64,000 nt of DNA from Takashimella koratensis (Eukaryota; Basidiomycota; Tremellomycetes; Trichosporonales; Tetragoniomycetaceae), in NCBI GenBank assembly GCA_003116875.1, contig BCKT01000003.1:1373185-1437184 (forward strand). The letters are read 5' to 3'. The translations under genes were made by a program, and so were the position numbers. The notes below the pieces were generated by a model. It ran no database searches and was not told where the DNA came from. It saw only the letters and a program-made list of their open reading frames with translations. Of the stretch, positions 37,702 to 51,099 are shown piece after piece (the stretch's first letter is position 1; the number at the start of each line of letters is the position of its first letter).

Positions 37702-38054
37702 GTAGGAGTAGTGTTATCATACGCAGGACATGGTGCGGTTGAAGAACGGTAGATTTAGTTGCTTGTGCCGATGCAGCATTAGTAAACACCATAGTGTGGT
37801 TTGTTTGTTATAGAGGCAGCAAGGCAGTCGCATCGGCCAACAACTGCGGCGCTATATGAAAAAAAGGTAATAATAATCGAAAAGCGAACGTCCCATCCTC
37901 CACTCCCATCTTCTCCCTCCCACGGCCGATGTCAGAGCTCAACACCCAACAGATACTATAAAAAGTATGAAAAAAGAAAATAGATCGAGCAGACTACGAA
38001 ATGGCTTAACGCGACCCCAGGGAGAGGAAGCGTGGAAGCCAAGTGAAAAGTCGC
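37702..38054. other. Convergent 3' region, MRS6 and histone H4
   Basis: A 353-bp spacer with A-rich stretches (gaaaaaaaggtaataataatcg, about 37855-37880). No gene is seen. I found no metazoan-type histone stem-loop near the H4 stop. Confidence 0.5.
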
Positions 38055-39575
<1,521 letters not shown>

Positions 39576-42500
39576 TTACTTATCTGTATCTCGGATATCC
39601 ACCACAGGACCCGTCCCAACTCTTGACCAACTCATTCTTGGTATCCACACCTTACCCGCCCTTGACTCATCTTGCTCCCCTGCTCCTTCCTCTGGCCCAA
39701 CCTCCTCGCCTGTCTCGAACTGCAGCACCCACCCTGCCAGACTAACACTCCCCTCCTTGGTCACCCATATCTCCGCGTCCACTTCCCCTACTTCCCCCGG
39801 CTTCAAGGTCCCCCTGTAATCCAGTCTACCCGCGAACGTAGCCAGAGTTGCCAAAGCACCTCCGTATGGTCCTTCTGCCGCTCTGTTACCGTCAGCTCTT
39901 GTCTACTAACACCTCATGTCTACCTCTCAATCCCCTGGTCCAGCTCTTCTGCTCATGGCAGTACGACACTTGCCCGGACCCAAACCATGAGACTAGACTT
40001 ACCGTGTCATACTAGGTTGAGGCAAACTCAACACCCATCTCGTGGTCCTGACCAATGACCTATTCCTAATCATCATCTTCACCCCCAAGTTGACCCCTTT
40101 CCTACCTCCATCCAGCGCCACGTCCACTTTGCCTCCTTTCCCTCCTTCCACCTGGACAGCCACGCCCACTGGGTCCTCCTCCTTCGCTATCACCCCACTA
40201 AGCACACTATCCTCCAACGCGCGTTGAATCCGACCAGTCTCTTCGTACATGGTCCGCTTGGCGGTCTCGCTGACTGCCGCCAGCTGGGCGCGGAGGGGTT
40301 CGACGAGAGAAGTCTCCGGTGCGAGCCGAATGGAATGGACAAATGACTGCCCAGACCGAGTGGTTGCAGCCGAGTCGGGGTCAGTTGCGATTGACCACGA
40401 GACGGCAAAGTCGAGGTCGAGAGGGTCAATCAAAGGGAATATCTTGGCCACCATCTCCCCTTGCAGCGTTGGGAAATCCACAGTCGCTTGTCGGAGCTTA
40501 TACAATCTTCGTGATGTCGTGAACCCGTGGATCCAGTCCGACCCGAGGTCTCCCGCCGAACCCACAGTGCCTAGGGTCACTGTGACCACTTCATCGCTGG
40601 GCACACCTTTGACCGACTCGGGCAGGCCGCGGACTAGTGCACCGAGATCAGAGACGAGCCGGGTTTGCAAGATCGAGGTGGTCGAGTATTCGGCACAAGG
40701 GGTGACGGTGAATACGTCTCGCAGGGTTTGGTTGGGCAAGAGCTTGCCAGAGAGGTGACTGTGGCGCTCAGTCGTCAGAATAGAACATCCAGGTCAGGTC
40801 GACACTCGACTTACTTTCCGCCTATAGTTGACCAGATCTCACTAGTCGCCGTGGCACCAAGCACGTCCAAAACCTCATCTGAAGCATTAAACGCCTATGA
40901 TCACCGTCATCAGCCCCCTTCTTTACCCCTGTCCTTCACCCACTCACCTCGAGGAAAACCAAGTAATTCCCGTCTCTACCGGGCTTTACTGCCGCAGACA
41001 CCTGGAGAGCCGGAACGACGTCGATGTAGATTGACAATGGGGTGGATCCGAGGATATCAGGGTTGGAAGTTGCGCTGAAGATGGCGAGGGAGAGGAGATC
41101 CAGTGGACCCGGGGTGAAAGAGGTGAAAGTGATCGGAACGATGATGTCCTCCCCAGGGGCGATAGAGCCTGGGTAGATGACCAGTGGAGAGTTGCCTGGG
41201 ATCCGATTTGATAACGAGTGTGTAGAACCTGTTATTTTCTCGTCCGTACCTAAACGACCAAGGTGTCAGATCTCGCCCCAAGTCCGATCCGACTTTACTC
41301 ACCAGATCGTAGCCTCACAATCCCTTGTTCACTCATCACCAATTGAACATTCTCCACTTCCATATTTCCCAGATTCTTCACTCTCACTTCCGCGTATACC
41401 TTCTCCCCTACCCTGACCCTTCCTGGGACCCCGACAACCTCGATCCCTACTCTAGGTCTATCACTCTGTACCGTCACATCTCTTGACGAATCCTTTGCGT
41501 AGGTGGGGGTGAGCCTCTGCGCTTTGGTCGCGTGTAGCCTGCGGCCTCGGCGGGCCAGGGACTGAAGGCACGGGAAGAATCGGTGGAATAAGAACGAGGC
41601 GTGGGTGAATGAAAAGTCGCATGGCTGTGTGGCGGTCACGGAGAGGAGAATCGACCGGGTCTCGTATGGCTCAAGAGGGGTGGAAGGGATAGTTTCAATT
41701 TGGACAGAGCTGGATGGATCAACGACGAGGGTAAGGTCAGAGAGAACGACAGGTGAGTTCAGAGGGTTGGTGGCGACCAACTCGACGTGGAGGGTTTCTA
41801 ACATAGTCAGCAAAGTAACAATGAATTGGGATTGCAGAACCCACCTCCGACGCCTGTGATGGTTCGCTTGTCGTCAGGGAGAAGAGACATCGGTTTCTTC
41901 CCCTTTCGATCCCAAGTCGCCAACGCCTGGGAATTCAACTCGGCCCAACGATCACTACTGCTCCCGCTTGTCGATGCCTCAGACGCCAATACGATTCGGG
42001 TCTTGGTCACGTCGAACACGGGGGTCGGGAGGACTAGCTTGTCCTTTGCCGACTCGAGCAGGTCCGGCCTTGCAACCAGTTGCTGAGCGGTATCAGCACA
42101 CTGCATATCCTTTTTGGACTCACCTCGTAAGCCAACGCCATATCTTCCAAAACCATCCCCTGCGACCCAGGCGCGCCCGTATCTTCTCTCTGAAGCAGCC
42201 TTAAGAAATGTTCAACTGCCACATCGCTCTCTCCGAGTGTATACGCCTGTCGTCCCAACGAATACTCTATCCTATCCCTTGCCGCTGTCCACGCTGCTGT
42301 CCTTACCAACTCTGACGCTCTATCCAAACACCTTCTTGAGAAGGTCTTCAACCCGGCAGTCTCGTACCTTCTCGCGGCCATGGTGAGGTGGAACGCTTGC
42401 CGCCTCCTCCCTCGAGTACTCTTCCCGCCCTTGACGTCGGCTGCAGCTGCTTCCTCAATCATCACGGCGGAAGGAACCTCGTCTGCCTCTCCTGCGGCTT

Positions 42501-44427
42501 TGACTAGAGCCGCACCTACACCTCGCCACTCGTTGATCGCTTTCCATGCCTCGTAGTATAGCACCGTAATACGTAGCGCGTCGAGCTGGATCTGGCTGGC
42601 CGGCGCTCGTTGCTGATACGACACCACAGCTTGCTCCAGCCATGAGGAGATGTCCGTGTGTTGAAGAGTCGTGAACGGGATGGGCGAGAGTGTTGGAGGG
42701 GATGAGGGGAGGAAATAGGTGTGGGAGAGAAGAAGAGATAGACCGTACATCTCCGTCGCGGCGGAAGCGTACCGCCACGCTCGATCCTGTGCGAAATCTC
42801 GTCGAAGTGAATCGTAGATACTCCCAGCGTATTTGTAGTCACGAAGCATGAATGCGAAGTCTGCCAGGCGTCGAGATAGCGCTTCGACCGAGTTGACCGG
42901 GTAGCTAAGAAAGGTCGTTTCAGGTCAACATTTGTGGCTTAAGAGGTGGGGAGGTACTTACAACCCCTTGACAGCGTTGAAACCAGCTTGCGACCCAGGT
43001 TGTGGACTATTTGGTCTACTCGCACCGAACAACTTCCTACCTGCACCGAACAGCCTACCGGTGATACCTCTCCTATTCGCGTGATAAACCTCGTTCCATT
43101 CCCTCACCCTTGCTTCCATCCACGGCACCAGGCTCTGAACCACCAACTCCCTCACTAACGCTACGAGCCTCTGTGCGTCCTCTGCGTCGAGACGGGAGGC
43201 GTAGAGTTTCTTTCTCGCCGCGAGGGAACTAGGAGAGGGGTCGGTATCGTCCGCGACAGCGGCGGAGGCGACGCCAGGTGTGAGTGTGAGTGAACTGAGT
43301 GCCGACGCGTAGACCTGGGACAAGGAGGTCGGGTCCGAGTCCGAATCGAGGGCAGAGGGGGGACGGGGTAAAGGGATAGAAGGGTGCATTGTGATATTGG
43401 GAGAAGGAAGGGAATTCGACGAGTCTTGCGGTAACGAGTTGATCACGAGGAGTGTCGAGTGGGGGCCGTATGCCTTCTTCACCATCGCTAGTAGCTCGTA
43501 CGCTCTAGTAATAGATCAAGATCAGCGCCTTAAATAACAGATTGAAACTCTTGCAATGACAAGGTCTTAACTCACGGTGCCAAGTCCTCCCCCGCTTTGC
43601 CGATATCATGGACGACCACGAAGAAGCGCATGACCTGAACGCCATCTAGCCAGGGGGCAGACTGCGCGCCCACGCTCACTGCCTGGCCGTACATCTTGGT
43701 CAACGTGTCGAGCGGGTCAGGCGTCGATGTGGAGACGGCGAGGAGAACGCCAACGGGGTGGTTGAAGGTTTCGTGTGGCGTCACTGGGCGAGACGAGAGG
43801 ACGAGGGAGCGGGTGAGGGCGTAATGTTGTTCGTCCTCTAGTAAATGGGTTAGCACAGATCAAGCACAGACGGTAGCCAAGAGAGATTAGTCAGCAGAAT
43901 GTTAAAGGTTTATAAGACGCTAAAAATGAGGAAGAACCTCGATGGGAGGACGTACCAGGTCGTTTGGAACCAACTAGACTACCGACCATGTCCACGACAA
44001 GGTCCGGATTGGGAGTGACTTGCGACGGATGAGTATATACCGACGCATGGGAGACGAATCGGAGAGGGAATGTTGGGTGGATGGTTGGTGTGAGCGTTGA
44101 CGAAAGGATTGATACTGTCTAATGTCAGCTTGACTTGCCTAGAAGGCTATAAGATTCGGGCGTGTCCGACTCTGACGATTCGATGAACACGGAAGAAGGG
44201 CGCGAATCATCGACAACCCCACCGACCTCGCTTATCCGACGCGGACAACTTGGTACCTATAGAGTACGATTTTACTCACCCCGCTCTGTCCCGCCTTCCC
44301 AGGGGCGGAGAAGCTCCTCGAGCCCCTGACAACCGTTGAGCGCGCAAGAATCGAGCACATCCTCTGAGGCGAGAACGGCGATACGCGGTGAGAGAGACTG
44401 AACGATGGACAGTGGCGGCGACGGCAT
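39576..44427 (-). CDS. TRS85: TRAPP III subunit Trs85 (TRAPPC8 family)
   Basis: Trs85 directs the TRAPP GEF for Rab1/Ypt1 to autophagosome formation. The chosen start MPSPPLSIVQSLSPRIAVLASEDVLDSC keeps the conserved SPRIAVLAS N-terminus and the LEELLRPWE block. The frame extends upstream without an ATG, so an extra 5' exon cannot be excluded. Conserved family segments follow: FPLRFVSHASVYTHP, DEQHYALTRSLVLSSRPVTPHETFNHPVGVLLAVST, WLDGVQVMRFFVVVHD, AYGPHSTLLVINSL, LVVQSLVPWMEARVREWNEVYHANRRGITGRLFGAGRKLFG and YPVNSVEALSRRLADFAFML with DYKYAGSIYDSLRRDF. The C-terminal half has Ig-like beta segments (TLHVELVATNPLN, VYAEVRVKNLGN), and the last exon ends GPVVDIRDTDK. Many short introns. Confidence 0.88.
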
Positions 44428-45057
44428 GGCGTCGGGTCTGTCCGCCGTTAGGGCACTGTGAAAGAGGAGAGAAGGGTCGAGAGGGAAGGAAGAGAGGTAA
44501 GAGAGTGGGCCGGGGTCGTTCAAGTCGTCAGTCGCGTTGAGTGGGTAGTAAATGAGAGCGAAGAGAGGAATCGTCTTCTGCTCCGACTAGTCAGAGATCA
44601 CGTGACTTGTCGTCCAAAGTCAGAGCTTGCAGGTCAAAGCAGATAGATGGCACTTGCGTAAGGGCCGTCAGTCGCAGACCAGACCATTGCACGTCGAAGG
44701 CAACATTTACATCACTCTCTCGCAAGTCGAGAGGAAAAGAGAAAGAGGGAAAGAGGTCGCCACGATTGCAAAAAGGAGATATCAAAAACGAAAGAGAGAA
44801 GAGGGTGGGGAACTCGCTATTCGAGGAGACTAGACAAACAGGCAAATATAAACACGGGGATCAAGGGAAAATGGGGTAGCCGCCTAAATGTGTCGCTACA
44901 TTCATAGGGGTAGAGAGGGGAGAGGGGAGAGGGGAAGGTATTAGGACCAGAGAAGAAGTGCTGTTACAAGCGTGTGTTCCCGGCGAAGACGCGCACAAGA
45001 TTGGAGAAGAGAAAAACAGGTATTCAGAGACGACGGGGAGAGGTCGGAAGACACCGT
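44428..45057. promoter_or_regulatory. TRS85 upstream region and histone H1 3' flank
   Basis: A 630-bp spacer. A perfect TCACGTGA lies at 44598-44605, about 170 bp upstream of the TRS85 start. A/G-rich sequence (gagaggggagaggggagagggg, about 44915-44937) lies near the H1 stop and probably belongs to its 3' UTR. No gene is recognised. A 5' exon of TRS85 could hide here. Confidence 0.5.
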
Positions 45058-46417
45058 TTACTTCTTCTCAGCGGCCTTGGGCTTGGGGGCAGCCTTCTTC
45101 GCAGCGGGCTTCTTGGCACCGGCAGCGGCCTTGGCTAGTAGGTTGTCAGCAAAGTTACAAACAAGAGCTCGACAGTAGACTTACCGGCAACGGGCTTCTT
45201 GGTGCCCGAGGCGGTCTTCTTAGCAGCGGGCTTCTTGGCACCGGCAGCGGCAGCCTTCTTGGGCTTGGCGGCAGCAGCCTTCTTGGGCTTAGCAGCGGCC
45301 TTCTCGCCGGTAGCCTTCTTGGCAGCGGGCTTCTTGGCGACGGCCTTCTTCTTGGGGGGAGCGTTCTCCTTGCCGGCAGCGGGCTTCTTAGCGGCCTACA
45401 GAGTCAGCAAGAGTGGAAAAGATGGATGCAAGAGGCTCACTTTGGCACCGAGCTTGACGCGGCCTCCGATACCCTTGGGGAGGGTGAGGTCACCCGAGGT
45501 CGAGCCGCGCTTGATGGCGTTCGAGAGGTTGTTGACGTTCGAGGCCGAGCTCATGTCGAGCTTGTACTTGTCGGCAAGGAACCTGGGAATGTTAGTCGAA
45601 GCTTAGAAGGGCAGAGAATCAACTCACTTCTTGATGGTGGGGCGCGAAACACCGGCACGGGCGTCCTCGGGGTGAGCCTTGACGGCCTCCTGCAGACTAG
45701 TCAGTGATGCTCTGGGTGAGTAAAATCTCCGGAAGAGGCAAGTTTGCAAGTCGAGCCGACCCAGTCGCCATGCATCAGGCTGGATAGCAAGGATGCCTGG
45801 CGGCGGGTGGATGGATGGGGTAGGAAGGCGTGTGCAAAGTGTGAAGCCGGTGGGTGATGTTGTGGAAGCTCGGCGAGGTGAGGAAGAGAAAGGCTGCGGA
45901 AACAAAAAGGCCGGGCCCAGGTCATGTGGGAGGGGCCGTCCGTCTCAGGCTGACGACGCCTGTGTGACGGGGCGACCGTCGACCGAGCGGCAAACATGGG
46001 ATGGGGTAGAGGATGGGAGGGTGGGGGCTGCAGACGCTCAAGAGGTGCAGAAGGAACCGCGCAAATCCAGCTTCACGCAAGTAAAAGGCTGTTTGGGTCA
46101 TGGGAAAGACCAAGTGGGTGGCGCGCCAGCCCCTCTGCTCCAGCCCAAACCGACAACTCGCCAACCACGGATGCACGAGCTTCAATTTTTTCTACACGAC
46201 TCGATGCAGCACGCATCCACCCGTATGCCAAGTTTGAGAGCTGTCGAGGTGTTGTGGAATGAAAGACAAGGTGTGACGCGTCCGAGCCAGAATCTCCGAC
46301 TAGGTTTGATAGGGGGAGCCAACTCACCTGGATCATGGAGAGGAAGGTGGGGTGGGTAGCGGCCTTCTTGGGCGCAGCGGCCTTCTTGGGGGCGGTGGAG
46401 GTAGCGACGGGAGCCAT
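45058..46417 (-). CDS. HHO1: Linker histone H1
   Basis: The start MAPVATSTAPKKAAAPKKAA leads into the winged-helix globular domain: THPTFLSMIQEAVKAHPEDARAGVSRPTIKKFLADKYKLDMSS, then NNLSNAIKRGSTSGDLTLPKGIGGRVKLG. The C-terminal tail is rich in Lys/Ala/Pro (PPKKKAVAKKPAAKKATGEK and repeats) and ends KPKAAEKK. This is the canonical single-globular-domain linker histone, which binds nucleosome entry and exit DNA. Exon 1 is 46328-46417, and intron 1 (45691-46327) is 637 nt, far longer than others here. It interrupts the first helix of the globular domain (SMIQ/EAVK). Later introns are short. Confidence 0.95.
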
Positions 46418-48124
46418 TGTGATTGGTTTGGAACTCGAGTAGAGTGGTTGACTGGTGGTTGTTGTACGTGAGAGCGAGGAAGGGAACGTTCACGACGGGA
46501 TGGGTGGTGGCGACAAGAGGGGAATTCGGATTAACGCGCGGGGGGAAACGATCAGCTAGCTGTCATATGCACAGGAGATAGAATGCAGCAAAGTGCTAGG
46601 GTGACCTCGAGGTGATCAAGGGTAGTCTCGAGCTACTCACGTTGGGTGTTGTTGGTGAAGAGTGAAAAGGTGGTGTTGAAATGGGGCAGAGGGGGGGAAA
46701 GAAGAAGAGGAGGGGTTGATGAACACCCCGTCGAGTATTTCTGACAGCGCCCACCGGGGGGTTCAGACCCGCTTGTTTGCGTTTTCGGACAGAATCACAC
46801 TTACCCCCAAACCGCCTCATTCATCGTTTCCCTCATTTCTCAACGCACAACAAAGCTTTCAGGCTCATTCTTTCGCTAGATGCATGCTTTTGCGTGTTCC
46901 GCTTCCGACCATGCTACTTTCAACATGCTTTGAGACTGAAGAAGTGGGTGTAAAGCCTAAAAAACGAGATGCGTGTCACGTGATCGAGGATCAGACCCGG
47001 AGTTTTCCATGACGCCGAAAAATCGCAACCGTGTGTCGTCGGTCTCAGCTCCCACGTCCCCCCTCCCTCTCTCACGGCCCCCCCCTGGCACACCACCCTT
47101 CCCTTGACCATCCCGCCCCCCCTTCCAATGGCGATCTGGTCACACAACACGGTCTGGACTAGGGGATGGGGTAGTCCGAGGCAGTCGAGGCGACCAGTGT
47201 CTCTCCGTTTGTCCCCCCGTCTTGATCCGACTGCTTTGGGGTGGGACGAACGCCTGGCTCCACCCAATTCAATAGCGTTGGGCTGGGTTTGTACCTCCAA
47301 GTGGCTGACTGGACACTGGCTGTACCCGGCAATGTCTATGGAAGCATGCATAGTGGCAGTACAGAGGCTGAGTAAATCGGGTCATTCCACAGGCCTTCTC
47401 GATGCTGCGCGAAAGTGGAGCGGCCTGCTGTGGTATCTGTTGCGCGAAAGGATGCGAGTTGTCAAGTGAAGCCTTGTTCGTTCCCAGGCGTCTGTCTCAC
47501 CGTCGGACTCAAAGTCTAGCCTAGTCTTTGTTCTGCAGCTCGATATGCCTTTTCCTCGACCATACATGACATCGCAGCCGAGACGCGCTCGGGGCCAACT
47601 AGTCAACCCCTCTTGTTCCACTCCCATCACGCACCGCTCTCCACCTCAATGCTATGCGCTGCCGTTTCCTCTTCACCGTACATGCTCTCGTCCTCCTCTT
47701 CTGTGCTCCACGGACATCATCGCACCAATGTACAAGCGGAAGCTAGCCAACGATGATGGACAGGGATCTGACGCGTTGACAAAGGTAAAGTGAGTGCCAC
47801 AATCTTGGATGTGAGACCGGATGGACTGGACCCGACGAAGATCAGGTCGACCTCCACTTTTCAGGCACGCGTAAACAAAGGGTCGCAACCGGTGGTCACA
47901 TGGAACTTGTCGCGTCCCCCCGGTTAAGCCAGCCAGCGCGACGATTTAGGCACGGGAGGGAGGAAACTTAGGCTCAGGGTATAACATGCACGCCTATCTC
48001 TCCACCCTTTCATTCCCAGCACGAGCCCGCTGTTGAAAGATGACCTGGTCAGAGGGTGAGTAGTGTTCGTCCCCAGCCAGTATCCTCCCTCCCTTGCCCT
48101 TCCCCTGTCCCTGCCCAGCCCATC
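46418..48124. other. 1.7-kb divergent region between H1 and the zinc-knuckle gene
   Basis: No recognised gene. A perfect TCACGTGA sits at 46976-46983. There are ORFs of 121 aa (47104-47469, plus) and 143 aa (46920-47351, minus) without known motifs. A short ATG ORF at 47728-47790 encodes MYKRKLANDDGQGSD and ends in a splice-like aaag/gtaaag, so it may be a leader exon or upstream ORF of the next gene. A GTGAGT site near 48055 could be the donor of a 5' UTR intron. Confidence 0.45.
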
Positions 48125-49010
48125 ATGTACGGCCGCGGCAACATTCCTCGTCAGCTCCAATCTGGCCGCTCCTCCGCCAACACCCGCTGCCAAGTGAGTC
48201 GCTCCCTCCTCCTTCCCCCGCGCTTTCACTTCCCTCTCACATTGACAACCTTCTTTCCCCTTTCTCTCCTACCTCTTCCCCTTCCTCCCGCAGAAATGCC
48301 TCAAACTCGGTCACGCGACATACGAATGCACCAACGCTCGACCCTACGTACCCCGCCCATCTCGGTCCAAGCAACTAGCGATGGGCGTCAAGTCGAGGGA
48401 CAAGCCGTCAGTCGAGGTTCCAGAGGAGTTTAAGACCGGGGGTGGGGTAGGGTTGGCGGATAAGATCTTGCGAGCGAGAGAGGCGGAGAGGGAGCGGTTA
48501 AGGCTTGAGGCGGAGAAGAAGGACAAGGGGAAGGGGAAGGGTAAGGATACGAATAAGGGCAAGAGCAAGAAAAGGTGTGTTTAGATCTTACACCCTCCTG
48601 GTGAAGCGTATCGTACCTCTTCCAAGGTGATAGCTGACATCTACAGCCGCCGATCGAGATCGGACTCTGAGCCAGACTCGGACGAATCCTCCATTCTCTC
48701 CTCATCCTCCGACTCGCGCTCCTATTCGGACTCGGACTCGGACGACTCTCGCTCCGACGCCGGGTCTGACCGCCCACGCCGTCGTCGTCGGTACTCCTCC
48801 GAAGAGAGCGACGACCGTCGTGGTGGTAGGGGTTCCCGTTCGCCACCTGCTCGACGGGCACGGTCGGTCTCGTCGGACCGAGACTCGCGGTCCCCGTCGC
48901 CTAAACGAGATGGCGATCGACCGGCCGATAGGGAGCGGAGTCCAGTGAGGAGGAGGTACTCTACCGCCTCGGATTCGCGCAGCCCCAGCCCAGCGAGGTC
49001 GAGGGATTGA
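48125..49010 (+). CDS. ZCCHC10-like zinc-knuckle protein with an RS-rich tail
   Basis: Exons 48125-48193, 48294-48574 and 48647-49010 give 237 aa. One CCHC zinc knuckle, CQKCLKLGHATYEC, is followed by TNARPYVPRPSRSKQL, the arrangement seen at the N-terminus of ZCCHC10. A helical Glu/Arg-rich stretch (ADKILRAREAERERLRLEAEKK) and a Lys/Gly run (DKGKGKGKDTNKGKSKK) come next. The last exon is an RS/DS domain (SRSYSDSDSDDSRSD, RRRRRYSSEESDD, SRSPSPKRDGD, SRSPSPARSRD). This suggests a nuclear RNA-associated or splicing-linked protein; the precise role is not known for the family. The first intron splits the zinc knuckle after its first Cys. Confidence 0.8.
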
Positions 49011-49226
49011 TCAGGTGCAGTTCAGGACGTGTTTCGGTCTGTTCTGGGCTTGCTTCATTGTGCATCGTGATGGTACATGGCGTTGGTACTTCATCTACAA
49101 CAGATCCTCCTCCTGGTGTCCTAGCAACATAGGTGTGCAATGTATGACTCGTGTGTAATGCTCTTGAGACAAACGTCTCGATGCGTGCTCTCTCTTCTGT
49201 TCACATGGGCGTTACAACGACGGAGG

Positions 49227-50703
49227 CTAGATCTGACGCTGCACGGCCTGTGACATCTGCTCCATCTTGATCTGCTGTGATCAGACTCAACGCATGCGGA
49301 AGACTTACCTCCATCTCTACCATTCGTCTGTTCTGAGAATCCATGAATGTTCGCTGCGACTCGATGAATGCGCGCAGGTCAGCACCGGTATCGTGTCCAT
49401 GCTTGTCGGCGGTGTCATGGACCGTGCGCAGAGGTGCGGGGGAGAGACTGCGGTCGTCCATCGGTTCGCCTTTGACTTGAGTAACGGGTCTGGAAGGGAG
49501 CCCGGTCCTGGAAGGGCCGGGGATAGGTTCAGGAGTGTGGGGGCGTTTCTTCACGTGGCCAATTGACACGTTGAGCCTCCCTTGACCCGGGTACTGCTGG
49601 GGCGAAACTGGGTCACTGTCAGCGAAGCACATCAAGGGACGGGGTGCAGCATCTACCTTGTTCCAAGTGGCCATCACGAACGAGTTGGTGGTGGGAGCGA
49701 TACTGATGATCATGTCAGCTTCTTTTGAAGAAGAGAACGGCTGGACATACTTTGAAGACGAAAGTGATCCATGGAGACCGCTTGTCTTCATGAATCGCGA
49801 CAAACTCTTGGTTGAACCTTGCCACTTCTTCGCAACGCGTTGTCTCAACCGGTCTACAGGTCAATTCTGGTAGCGCAGAGACCGAATTCACTCACACGAT
49901 ACCGATGCCGCTCTCCTATCGGATCACTCAGCTCAGTTGACCAAAGTATACACTCACCCTTGGAACCCCGCCCCTCCCGATATTGTTGGCAAGTGTGACG
50001 ATTCGATGAGTCTTGACGCTGGTGTTGTTGATCACTCCTCGCCTGATGCTCACAACGATCGATCCTGTCCCATCATCGACTGCGTTGGCATTGGGTGGAA
50101 AGTCGATACGCTCGACCTATACGGAGATATCATCAGCAGCAAGTCCTAGTCAACAGGCGAGTCTGGCTACGGATACCTGGTATCACTTACCACTCGACCG
50201 AACGCCATGCATGATTGTTCCAGCGTCCCACCGTTGTTATGGTAGAAGGTGTCCATGAATTGCGTCTTATGATTGCGCTTCTTGAAGTACAACGCATGGA
50301 TACGGTCGCCGTCGATAACCACTTCAGCGATGAAGTCATTGCGATACGGTTTCTGTCCCCCTACTTTCACGTTGATGGAGAACTTCTGTTGACGATGGTT
50401 CAGTGGTGATTGGTGGGTGAGGTCGAGTGGGTGAGAGGAAAGCTTTAATGTACCTTTCCTTCTTCGACTTCGACAAAGCATGACATGGTAGGTACACCAT
50501 TGACGATCGCGGGGACCGGGTCATTGTCGTGCTCGGCTGAGTGAAAGCGCATCGTTGAGCCACGCGTCGAGAACACTTCGAAAGACTCGCTCACCCATCC
50601 GCTCTCCTTCGCTCTCGAGCCACACCTGTGGATGTGTTAGCTCAGAACGAGTTGTTTGCGAGCTACCCACGTCGAGTTTGTTGTAATCATTCCCTGTGGA
50701 CAT
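49227..50703 (-). CDS. DUF7918-like protein, paralogue A
   Basis: First of three tandem relatives. Reading ten exons from ATG at 50703 gives MSTGNDYNKLD/VWLESEGERM/AEHDNDPVP then VPTMSCFVEVEEGKKFSINVKVGG, a long middle exon (FIAEVVIDGDRIHALYFKKRN) and VERIDFPPNANAVDDGTGSIVVSIRRG. Next is ESGIGIVPVETTRCEEVARF with SPWITFVFKYRSHHQLVRDG. The C-terminal exon begins SPQQYPGQGRLNVSIGHVKKR and includes VKGEPMD and a helical end (IESQRTFMDSQNRRMVEMEIKMEQMSQAVQ). The WLES...EH...SCFVEVEEGK start, the GxIxVxxxRG strand and the PWxxFxFKYR block match the basidiomycete DUF7918 pattern as I recall it. Function unknown. No signal peptide. The basic KKR patch suggests a nuclear or cytosolic location. Confidence 0.65.
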
Positions 50704-51099
50704 GGCGAGCTGCACCTGGACCGGGATAAAAGAGAGTGAGTAGAAGATAGAGGAGAGAGGATGGGTGGAAGATGATGAGACCTGGACGTGAATTTGATTT
50801 GATAGAATTGATGATTGATGAGCAAAAGCAAAGATCCATCATCATTCGTCGCTAACGGTGTGGCAGCGACACCGTCACACAGTATGCAGTGATCGCCTTG
50901 AGTGTCGTCAAGCTCCCAAGTAGTGACAGTCCTTCATCGTACATGGTAATTATCTACATGCTTTGATTATCTCACTCACTTGATGAGATGGGGCCAGTGT
51001 TCGCCTATACTACAATCATGTATCATGTATCTCTGGAACGTGAAGCTCTCAAAGTATCAATCTGCTCCACTAATACCTAGTCTCTCGTCCAGTCACTGG
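50704..51099. other. Intergenic between DUF7918-like A and B
   Basis: A 396-bp spacer forming the promoter of paralogue A and the 3' flank of B, with AT-richer sequence around 50780-51020. No gene is seen. Confidence 0.5.

Noticed and set aside
47104..47469. 121-aa ORF upstream of the zinc-knuckle gene
   Set aside because: No recognised motif, an overlapping ORF on the other strand and no splice context; kept only as intergenic.
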